Source of the DNA: Calycina herbarum
Lineage: Eukaryota; Ascomycota; Leotiomycetes; Helotiales; Pezizellaceae
Assembly: GCA_001414485.1 (NCBI GenBank)
Contig: LLEY01000131.1
Coordinates: forward strand, 1-64,000
Length of the DNA stretch: 64,000 nt
Direction: 5' to 3'
A program made the translations under genes and the position numbers. Each line of letters opens with the position of its first letter. Positions within the stretch are counted from its first letter, which is position 1. The notes under the pieces were generated by a model, which was not told the origin of the DNA, did no database searches, and worked only from the letters and a program-made list of their open reading frames with translations. Shown in pieces: positions 38,252 through 47,965 of this stretch.

Positions 38252-39679
38252 CTAGCTAGTATCCGCCTTCCCCGACTGTGCCTTGGAAAGGAACCACGAC
38301 CTGCGACCCATATTGATTTCCGGAGGAGGAACAAGTCCATTCCTATACCACAAGGCTCGCTCTTGAGGGGCCTCGGCGTGGTCAGATTCCACCCATTGAC
38401 ATTGCGTGAAGGATTCCCACAAGCCCTTCATGAAGCTCCCATCTTCCGTGTGGTATTGCTCGCCCAGTAAAGGCGCGATCGCCTTCGTCGCTTCCTCGGC
38501 ATGATAAAAGGGGATGCGCCTGGAGTATGGGGTTAGAAGGATGCTCACAGTGGGAAGGAAACCAGCTTACGAGAATAAATGATGGATGACATGATAGTCA
38601 AGGATGTCGTGGAAGAAGTGACGTCCGATGAATCCTAGCTGCCGATCCATCGTCGCGGTTGCGCCCTTGATAAAAGTCCATGCTTCGGGCTCATATTTGG
38701 GAAGTTTGGGGTGGGTGTGATGGAGGTATGTAATGGCCACGATCCAGTGGTTGACCCAAAGATACGGCAAAACGTACAATGGAATCACCAACGTGGACCC
38801 AATCGTCTCGCTTAGCAAATGAAGCATCGAAGCGACCGCAACGAGCCCGAGATCCGAAATCAAGATGAGGTGAGCCTCTTCGGGTCGGAACAAAGAGCCC
38901 CATGGAGCAAAGTGACTATTTCCCAGAGGTTTGTTGGACGGTTCTGACACCAGGCTTTTTGGTGATGCAGTGATGTTGTTCATCAGGTACCAAGGGAATC
39001 CCAGCACTTGTTGCAACACGATCCGAAGGAAAGTCGAAATGGGAGCATCTTCGGTCAGATCGCCAAGCGCTCGAACATGGGAATCAAAAGATGCCACGTA
39101 CTCTGAACGTCGTGGAGGGACATAATTGTGATCAAGCTTCATGTTGTTGGCATAGATGTGGTGGCGACGGTGTGTTGATTGCCACGAAAAGTAAGGAGTC
39201 ATGAGAAACGAGTGGAGGACAAAACCAACTATGTCGTTAATGGTCTTGGATGGTAAGAAAGCACCATGACCACATTCATGACCGAGTACCTAATGAACTT
39301 GTTAGAAAGTTTGCAAGTTGATACCCCTGATTGACATGCCCAAAGACCGGTGAAAAGCAGACCTTCTAGCCAGCCATAGATTCCCCAGGCGGTGTATCGA
39401 AGAAGTTTGTTTTCGACATGGGGAATAAAACGGGCAGCAGAAACAGAAATCACCAAGGCGAGCGAGATATCATGAAACAACCAGAACAAAGATCGCACCG
39501 GGGAAGGCTTGAAGCAATGTTCGGGTATAGCATCTTTGAGGGCCTTGATGCCGACTTGTCTTTTTTCAGTCGTTATTTCCTATCAAAATTTTAGCGAGAG
39601 AGACCACAGTGTTTTTGCAAGAAAATCTTACCCCTGAGCCAACCAGATCCGCGGGGTGGGAGTCATAGTCGAGAGTCAT
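38252..39679 (-). CDS. FAD2-type (delta-12-like) membrane fatty acid desaturase
   Basis: Predicted 424-residue di-iron desaturase of the endoplasmic reticulum. Minus-strand exons: 39679-39632, 39579-39340, 39289-38571 and 38519-38252; introns of 52, 50 and 51 bp. The three histidine boxes are intact: HECGH (100-104), HRRHH (136-140) and HVIHH (329-333), the last followed by LFSRIPFYHAEEAT as in delta-12/oleate desaturases. Hydrophobic hairpins lie around residues 45-98 and 200-270. The second intron is GC-AG: only a gcatgt donor at 39339 keeps TGG-GTA-CTC-GGT in frame to rebuild LWVLGHECGH. The family includes oleate desaturases and related acetylenases and epoxygenases; sequence alone does not tell which. 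Being in a cluster with a P450 and a thioesterase, it may act on a pathway-specific acyl chain rather than on membrane lipids. Confidence 0.9.
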
Positions 39680-40757
39680 TTTTAAGATGCGAGTAAATCC
39701 GTTCTAAATAGTAAGAAGGAAAGATAAGAGAGGCGCCAGGTAAGTAATTAGGACGGGATTTCGCACACTCTTGATTCCAAGAAACCTCGGGTAATTATAT
39801 GCATGGGCAAGGCAGCCTGAGGGGGAAAAGAACTTTACGATGTGATAATGTAAGCATGGGGCGCAGTGTAGAAAATGGCCAGGGAAATTCCCCACGTCAA
39901 GATTAGAAGACGCCACATGGGCAAATGCAGTGAGCCCATCACGATTCATGATTATTTACTGGTTCCCTATACCGCTCACGAAGCCAGCCAACCGAAAATT
40001 TTCTTGCCGATATCCGTTCTTCATTTTCCCGAAGCATCTTGAATATTGTCGAGTCGTTTCGTCACGAAATTTAGTGGACATGTCATCCAGCATCCACCTC
40101 TTCAACGAACCCCTATTTCTACTGCGCAGGGGTTGAACGGCTGGTCCGAGCGCAAGCATTATCTGGCCTTACAACACCACCAAAATTAGCTAAACATCTA
40201 CTTTTTAATATATTATTATTAAACAACCACATTTTATTATGCCTTATAAACACAAAGTCATTGAAGGGCGTAAGCCTGAGTACCGAAAGACGGACCGAAA
40301 ACAAATTCCTGTCGCCCAAAGATGTGCGATCGTAGCCTCCTCCCTGTCCTCTGAAGCAATAGAGCGCCTTTACGAAAACGCCCCTCTCCTGACCGACATG
40401 TAAGGAAGGCAGCTCAAGATTGTATTGACAATGGAGGAGATAACTCCTTCCACGGGTAATGGGAATAGCTTCATTTTTTGTATATAACTGGCGTCTAGAG
40501 TCTGAAATGTGTATAGTAGTAAATAGTATAGAGATCATTTTCCAGTGCAAGCGAGCTAAGCACTCTACTACGCACTGACGGTCCAAGGCTTCCCGACCTA
40601 GTAGGTGGGTTGTACAACTACCGCTGAGCTGCACGGCTGTTGAGACGGCAAAATTTTCTGATGAGCCCGTTTACGAGATAAGGCGAGCGGTTACTACTTT
40701 GTCCAATCGCAGGGATGCATGAGGAAATCTGCAAGTAAACATGCAAGTAATGACACA
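39680..40757. other. Divergent intergenic region, desaturase side
   Basis: Left part of the 1.85-kb region between the desaturase and P450 starts. It is somewhat AT-rich near 40190-40260. It includes an open frame (40119-40634, minus) without recognisable features and a short tRNA-like fragment near 40590-40640 that does not fold as a complete tRNA. The promoter of the desaturase should lie at its left edge. Confidence 0.4.
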
Positions 40758-41010
40758 TCTCGTACTTACTCTCCCCCCCCTAAACAAAATGTAAAACTGG
40801 GTCCGGTGGAAGCCTGGGGAGCAGTGCTTCAGGGGGGTAATGTCAAGGAATAGAACCAACAAGAATATGTTTATTTATCTCTTTTGGAACCTCAACTTTG
40901 AAGCTATAATTCTTATTGGTTCTACGCTTTCACTTTGCACTGCCTCCCCCCAGTTCTCCCCCAACCCACTTTTACATTTTGTTTAGGGGGGGTGGGAGAG
41001 TAGTACGAAA
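40758..41010. mobile_element. MITE-like element with ~36-bp terminal inverted repeats
   Basis: Left arm cgtacttactctcccccccc then taaacaaaatgtaaaa (40761-40796); right arm ttttacattttgtttag then gggggggtgggagagtagtacg (about 40971-41007). They are near-perfect reverse complements and enclose about 170 bp with no coding capacity. The size and structure fit a miniature inverted-repeat transposable element. I could not find an unambiguous target duplication. It sits between the divergent desaturase and P450 genes and is not RIP-mutated. Confidence 0.72.
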
Positions 41011-41523
41011 CAGGCAACTATGGAGCTTGTGAAAGACCTGGTGTGCGATTCCCAAATGATGCATCTATAGAAGAAGGTTACATCGTAACCTTCGAGTCAT
41101 ATGCGGTGTGATTCAAATTCCAGGATAATCTTGAAGGAAGCCACAGATCACTCCCTACTCCGGCAGCATCGTCGGAGGGCAAGGCGATCCGACCATCTTT
41201 GGTTATTGGCAGTATTTATTTTAACCCACTGCGACCTCGGGGAGAAGAAGTCCAAGTGAGGCGTAGGCTTTGGGAAAGATCGGACGTAGGATTCGACACC
41301 CGATTGGCGAGGAAGATCTCCCTTCTTCATCTGCGCCAAGCCGGCAGTTCTCAGCCTTCATTTTACACAGTCTCTTCCCTGAACTTGATAGAGACACAAC
41401 CTTGTTCTTTAAGTGACGCCAGTCGCTAATCAATCATACGAGCATGTGTAACAAGCATTTTTTGGTGCTCTCGTAGTTTCCCACGGATTTCTGGATTGTC
41501 TTCATATTTATCCATCTACTAGT
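41011..41523. other. P450 upstream region
   Basis: About 500 bp before the P450 start, ordinary composition, presumed promoter and 5' untranslated region. No defined motif recognised. Confidence 0.4.
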
Positions 41524-43289
41524 ATGATGGAGAAGAATTGGACTTCTCTTCTTCCAAGTTGGAAAACCACCTTGGGTTCTTGCCTTCTCATCATTGCAAC
41601 AAAGGTAAGACTCATACCTACTATTTAGGAATTCAAACTTGCTAATGTTCTTGAGATTATTGCTGTCAGTATATACAGAATATATTGGCACCCGCTTGCA
41701 AAATATCCGGGTCCTTTCTTGGCAAAGATTAGCGACTGGTATGCCGCATATCATGCATACACAGGAGACATTCACAAAGATGTCTTCCAAGCTCATAGAA
41801 TCTATGGTGAGATAAACCAGAGGAAAACAATATTATTTGAATCTAATATCTTGGAAGGAACCATCGTTCGTTATGGGCCAAATCGTCTACTTTTTTCAGA
41901 AGTAGAAGTTTCACACTGTAAGTAAAAGCCCCGGGGTTCCTAACTTCGTAACTCACATGAATTTCTGATAGGCATATACCACGCGAAGAACGTGAGAAAG
42001 TCGGATGCCTACAGAGGTCTTCTCTCTGGACAAGAAGCTTGGAATGTCCATAATGTTCTGGATAAAGATGTGAATCTAAGAAAGCGAAAATTCTTAGCTC
42101 AATGGCTGTCTGCAGATCGCCTTGAACAGACCGAACAAGAAATACTCCATCAGTCAGAGATATTCGTGAAAACGATTGTCGATAATGGGTATGCAGAAGA
42201 TGGTTGGACGACTCCCATCAATATGGCGGATTGCTGTAAGTCTCCCCTTAACTTAATTGCCATCTCGAAATTCTAAACCCTGCTGCAGGCAAATATCTAC
42301 TTTTCGACATCATGAGCGAAATTTGCTTGGGCACAAATTTCAACCTTCAAACCGAGCCCACAAATCGATTCATGGTTTACGCTGTCGCACCCCTGCATCG
42401 ATTCAACAGTGTTTTCGTCCAATCTCTGGATCTCATGAAATTCCACCTCGAGAAAATCTTTTATCCACAAGGTCTCTGGTATGCATGGAAAATGTTGAAA
42501 GTTGCCCGTCAATTTTCCGCAAGCAAACTTGAATGTACCCCCAAGGTAGAAGAGAATCTACTTTCGTTACTTTACAAAGAAAAGGATCCCAAAACCGGAA
42601 GACCACTCTCTGCTACCCAGATAATATCAGAATTGAAGTTCGTCATGGTCACTGGTGCTGGATCCCCAGCAACAGCACTTGCTTCTACCCTCTTTTATCT
42701 CGTGCGGAATCCACCTTCGTACGAGAGAGTTGTCGAAGAGATTCGCACTGCATTTTTAGATCCCTCCGAAATCCATTCTGGCTCCAAAATGGCTTCTTGT
42801 CGATATATTCAAGCCTGCATTACCGAATCCCTTCGCATGTCACCCCCAGTATCTGGAATGCTATGGCGGAGAGTAGAGGACGGTGGTCTTGTTATATCTG
42901 GAGAGCGAATTGATCCAGGCTACGATGTTGGGACCGGAATTTATACCATTCATCACCAGGAAGAATATTTCCCCGAAGCTTTCAGTTTCAAGCCGGAGCG
43001 TTGGTTACCAGACGAGAGCAAGACTGGCATCCGACTTGCTGCCAAAGCTTTTTCGACATTCTCCTTAGGTCCGAGATCGTGTTTGGGTCGGGGTCTTGCT
43101 ATGATGGAGTTGTGCGATATTCTTGCAATGCTACTGTGGAATTTCGACATTCGCCGACCTCGGGGAAACAAGCACGATATTGGAGGAGGAGGAGGAGGGG
43201 AAGTTGATGAAAATGAATTTCAGCTCGAGGATCACATTGTTAGCTTCTTTGATGGACCTTGTATTGAATTCCGGAGGAGATTGTTTTAA
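41524..43289 (+). CDS. Cytochrome P450 monooxygenase (microsomal, fungal class II)
   Basis: Predicted 518-residue P450. Exons 41524-41604, 41656-41806, 41858-41917, 41972-42235 and 42289-43289; introns of 51, 51, 54 and 53 bp. A single N-terminal membrane anchor (residues about 18-38) leads into YRIYWHPLAKYPGPF. Core motifs: ESLR (365-368, ExxR), FKPERW (PER), and the haem loop FSLGPRSCLG with Cys near 450. The I-helix reads GAGSPATA where most fungal P450s have AGSDTTA, so the usual acid-alcohol pair is changed. A run of six Gly lies near residue 490 (from gga repeats). Intron 2 is 51 bp without a stop, so retention would also leave an open frame; splicing is preferred because it restores IYGTIVRYGPNR. 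Intron 1 uses acceptor ttgag at 41655. Substrate unknown. Confidence 0.9.
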
Positions 43290-43829
43290 TTGTGTTTGTA
43301 TCCAAGTTCGCCAACCTCTTTTGGGACAATGAGCAGCAGACCACTTTCTCGTCGCAATGAATTCTGAAAGGAAGGGATATTTCTGTAATCTAATAGCGTG
43401 AAAAAAAAGATATTCTACGTCCTCTATCCATGTGAGATAAGACCACACATTCTTGGTTTCAAAAGCGTAGTACGAGCAGCACACAAACCACACTGTTTCT
43501 TAATATAACCAACCGATCCAATTCCAACTGATTCATCAGCCAGCGCGTTGTCGCACATAAGTGGGCCTTACCCATGGGGAAATTCACATGTTGGTCGTGT
43601 TGGTTGCCCCCTTAGGAACACAGCCTATCAGCCGAGGAAGCCACCGATATACCCCTACAGTTGGATTAAATGGGTACACCTATAAATGTAGAGACTGGTG
43701 TAACACTGTAATTCGCACATGCATTCACTCTTCGCACACTGCCTTCTCTGAACCACACTCCCGTACGGGCTCGGTGTTCTCTCATCACGACACTTCCACA
43801 TTTTTCCGTCATCTATTCTTTTACGAACT
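43290..43829. other. Intergenic between P450 and MFS transporter
   Basis: 540 bp holding the P450 3' flank and MFS promoter. Nothing else seen; open frames here are shadows. Confidence 0.4.
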
Positions 43830-45813
43830 ATGTCGAGTATTGAAGAGAACAAACGGGAGAGGTCGAGTTCCCCACCTGAGAGGGGGGAGAGTTCTAAGGA
43901 CCCAGAAGTTCAAACAGCTCCAGCATCCTACCTAAGTGGATGGCGGTTCTACGGGACAGTGGTGGGGTAAGTTTTCCATCCCCTAAAATATTTCTCCCAT
44001 TTCTTTTTATTGACGGGAATAGAGTATATCTTGGACTTTTTCTAGCAACCATGGAAGTTTCGATCGTAAGCACGGCTTTGGTAGCCATCACCGATGACCT
44101 TGGGGATTTTGGCCAAAGCACGTGGGTTGTCATATCCTACTTGCTAACATATACTGGTTTGTTTTATATACACTTCTATTTTGGCAAGGTGTTTTCTAAG
44201 CGCAGAATATTTAGGATTTCTTATTATATGGGCACAGTTCAGTGATGTTCTCGGACGGAAGTTGTTCATTACTCTAGCAGTGATCATATTTATGATATTC
44301 TCCGCGGGGTGTGCTAGAGCCCAAACTTCCACACAATTGTAAGTCTCCACATACCTTCCTCGCTTCTGGATCTTCGCAATGCTAATGAAGTAGGATCATA
44401 CTTCGTGCCTTCCAAGGAATAGGCGGCGCAGGAATGTACAATATGACCATGGTAATCCTCGCCGAAGCCATTCCACCCGAACAATTCCCAAAATACGTTT
44501 CCCTAGTCGCAGCAGTAACAGCTCTCGCCTTCGCAATCGGACCATTAGTAGGAGGAGCAATAACAAACAACACAACCTGGAGATGGGTATTCTGGATAAA
44601 GTTTGTCCCTTCCTCCTTCTCCCAAATCATTTGACTAACCAAATCAAATTCCCAGTCTCCCAGTAGGATTCCTCGCCCTCTTCCTGGATATACTCTCTAT
44701 CCCTAACTCCTTCCCTCGCCACAAACATCCCGCCAAACACTCAAGACTCACCCTCTCCTCCTTCGAAAAACTAGACCTCATCGGTGCCCTTGCGTTTCTA
44801 AGTCTCAGCATCTGTTTCGTAGCCGCAATCCAAGAAGCAAACGTCTCTTATCCTTGGAAATCGGGGGTAGTGATTGCGTTGTTGATTGTTTCAGGCTTCT
44901 CATTACTATTCTTCACATGGTGGGAAAGATTCTTAACATTAAAACGTCCCTCTATCGTCCCAGTTTTATCCTGGAATCTGGCAACCAGAAGAAGTTTGGG
45001 CCTTTTCATGTACGTCCAACACGCTTCCAATATCCCAAGACTAGATTTTGTAAAAGAAAGCTAACCCTCAAAACCCAGGGCTTCCTTCCTAATAGGAGGT
45101 CCCTTCACCTGCGCAACAATCCAAATCCCCCAGCGTTTCCAAACCGTAAACTCCCTCACCCCCCTAGGAGCCGGAACACGTCTCCTAGCATTCATCCTCA
45201 TGGTGCCCTTCGGTGCGGTCCTCGGCGCAGGCGTAGCCGAGAAGTTCAAGATCAAACCCACATACTCACTCCTCTTCGGTACCGCATTGCAACTCATAGG
45301 CGCAGCCTGCTTCGCCACATTGCCTTACTCGCGAGAAATCAGGGCGAACCAATATGGGTTCCAGATCATTTTCGGGGTGGGAAGTGGAATCAGTAATGCG
45401 ATTGGGACGACGAGTGTTCCGCTTATTGTTGCAAGGAAGGATATTCGTGAGTCCTATTTTCCTTCTGCTTTCTCCTTCACCTCGCCCATACCACTCCTCC
45501 TCTCTCACTCAACCTAACGTTTCCCGCAGCCTCAGCCCTAGCAGCCAACACCCAATTCCGCTACCTCGGTGGCGCAATCGGACTCGGTCTCATAACCAGC
45601 ATCCTCAACGCGCATCTCCGACCCATCCTCGCCTCCCTCCTCTCCCCCTCGGACCTGACTTCCATCCTCCACTCCACAGAAAAAATCTCCACCCTACCCG
45701 CCTTGCAAAGGGAGGAAGTCCTGAGGGCTTTCGCCGACGGATTTACGTTGCAGTGGAAGGTTATATTAGCCTTGATATGTGGTCAGGTTCCTGCTGCCTT
45801 GATGATGTTGTAG
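43830..45813 (+). CDS. MFS multidrug-type exporter (DHA2/14-TM family)
   Basis: Predicted 535-residue proton-coupled efflux transporter of the plasma or vacuolar membrane. Seven exons: 43830-43966, 44023-44156, 44215-44338, 44394-44600, 44656-45009, 45079-45446 and 45530-45813; introns of 56, 58, 55, 55, 69 and 83 bp. A charged, Ser-rich cytosolic N-terminus (1-35) precedes the first helix (LGLFLATMEVSIVSTAL). Motif A lies after helix 2 (AQFSDVLGRK), motif B is RAFQGIGGAGMY in helix 4, and antiporter motif C is AIGPLVGGAI followed by WRWVFWINLP, typical of the DHA2 group. Such pumps are regular members of fungal metabolite clusters, giving self-protection and export; that role here is inferred from context. 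The last gene before the right repeat block, in tandem with the P450. Confidence 0.92.
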
Positions 45814-46338
45814 TTGGGGATGGGTAGTAGTAGTGATTTTCTCCCGTCCTGTCCTGCTCTTTGGGCTCGGTGATGCACCACCTATGACCACGTCGAAAAA
45901 ACCACCCGTCGCTCTTTCCTACATGAAGTGCACAATTTTTGCTAGGTCTCGAAGGAGATATACTGCGAAGGTTTTAGAATAAATAAAAGAAAATGATCCA
46001 AGCATTTCTACCTTACCTACTCTGAAATAAATACTTGCTCGTTCCTGCTCTCCTATGTGAAGCCAATTTTACTTGGTATACTAAGCTATATTATATAGGA
46101 GCCCTCTTATATCAATAGTAAAAACTATTAATTTAGAAGTAGAATTTTAATAGACGAAGATTTAAATAGATTTTTTTAGTTATTACTCTACTCGCGCTGT
46201 TTTAGTACGTATTACTATAGGTAATAAATACTACTTTCTAAGTCCTAGAGAGAGAGAGAGACTTAGTAGCTAACTATAACCTAGATTAGGTTTTATATAG
46301 AAGTCTCTTCTTTCTCTTTTAAATATAATAAACTCTAA
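45814..46338. other. MFS 3' flank and island-to-repeat boundary
   Basis: Ordinary sequence to about 46060, including an AT-rich aataaataaaag stretch near 45979 that could serve 3'-end formation. From about 46070 the sequence becomes CA/TG-poor and full of TAT/CTA/TAG, as in the other repeat blocks. Confidence 0.5.
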
Positions 46339-47640
46339 TATTACGAAATCACATATTATTATATAATAAAGTAAAGTTCAGATAGTATTCTAACGAGACA
46401 AGTATATTAAGAGCTCTTATAGCAAATAGAAATCAACTAGACTAGCTAGGTAATCTAAGGATTTCTTATATACGAAATAGTTATATAAATTATATTACTT
46501 ATATTACTCGCGTCGACTAGCGATATAAGCGATACTAGCGATATACTAAGAGAACGAAGGTTCTATATAAGACTAGCACGTCTACTATTAGATAAGAGCT
46601 TCGTACTTAACTTAGTTTATTAATCTTATTATCTTATTTGATATCTTTAATATAAGTAACAAGTTTATCTTTAAGTAAATACTATATATAATATTACTTC
46701 TTTATAGTATACTAACTATTAAGACTTATTACCTTTTAATTAGTTAGTTAGAAAACTAGAATAGTTATACTTTAAGTATCTACTTAGAAGTATATTATAA
46801 TAGCGTCTTCTACCTCGAAACTAGTCGCTATATCTACTAGCTTAAATACTAGCCGAACTAATCTTCAAGCTAATATAGAAGAAGCTGCTACGCTAGTAGC
46901 CTTCTAGATAACTACTAGAAATAATAACGATAATATTAGTATATCTAACGCTTTAGAACCTTATTAAGTCGAGGTACTTAAGACTATTAAGGTTAAAATA
47001 TCTAATATCTATAATAGAAAGTAAGATAAACTAGACTTATTTCTTTTATAAATAGATATCTACTTTAACTTTAATAAGAATAAGTTTAGTAGTAACTATA
47101 ACTTATAAACAATCTTCGCTATCTTCTATCTTACAGAGATAGCGTTAGAATAGATATAACTATACTTAGAAGACTTCTTTATATATAATAAAGAAGATAG
47201 TTTAATAAAACTACGAAAATTATATTTAAATCCTAGCTAGGATTTAAATATACTATCTACTAGATATTTAGAGACTTTAATACTATCTAAATAGCTATAT
47301 AAAAGCTATTAGACCTATACTAAACCGGATTTGTAATCGCTTATACTAACGAGTTCTAGTATTATAGAAGTCTAAGTAGAATACGCTCGCTTTTATAGAA
47401 TTATTCTAAAAAGAATTAAAAGACTATTTCTAAGAGAAAATAGCTAGGTAAGATACTAAGTACTAGAATATTATAACTATAATAGAGGCTATAATCTAGT
47501 TAGATAGCTGTTTATAGAAATTTAAAAGAAATTCTTAGAAGTATAGAGATAAGAGAAGAGAGAAGTAGAACTAGCTATATAAGTATAACGTAATCTAGTA
47601 CGAATATAAACTCAGAGACGCTATTATAAGTATAAAGCTT
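46339..47640 (+). mobile_element. Gypsy C: truncated, diverged relative of Gypsy B (LTR plus gag)
   Basis: A diverged LTR (46339-46769, about 431 bp) with the shared starts tattacga and the ctatataagactagcacg TATA block near 46561, then ctttaagta and a gag-like region (about 46950-47600) colinear with Gypsy A gag (LDLFLL, DIYFNFN). No pol follows. Heavily RIP-mutated. Confidence 0.7.
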
Positions 47641-47965
47641 GTTATTTTATAAGAGTAAGCTTAGGCTCTTATATACTAGTACGCCTAGATCTCTACTCTA
47701 TATTCTACCGAGCCCCGGCTTAGCGAACTTAGTAGAACTATATATTATTAGCCGAGGTCTAAAGACTACGTAATAAAACGTGATAATTAGAAAGAGAGAG
47801 TATCGAGTATTCTTCTCTCTTTCTTAAACCTCTTTCTAAGAGCGTAGACAAGGCTAGAGGTCTCTTTAAAGAAGTCTTTATAAGAGAGATTTAGCTTATT
47901 AAGCGAGTATAAGAGAGATTAAGCGTTTTAGAATAAAAAATTCAACTTATAAAGAAGAATATATA
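47641..47965. other. Unidentified decayed stretch
   Basis: About 325 bp of RIP-like sequence between the Gypsy C gag and a Fot1-like terminal repeat. No recognised feature. Confidence 0.4.

Noticed and set aside
37868..38255. Overlapping small plus-strand frames before the desaturase 3' end
   Set aside because: No family features, three mutually overlapping frames, and no splice structure linking them.
40119..40634. 171-residue open frame on the minus strand
   Set aside because: No family motif, no splice or start context, low-complexity composition; lies in an intergenic region.
40585..40645. tRNA-like fragment (minus strand cagctcagcggtag resembles an A box)
   Set aside because: The D arm does not pair and no convincing B box or acceptor stem follows, so it is at best a decayed fragment.
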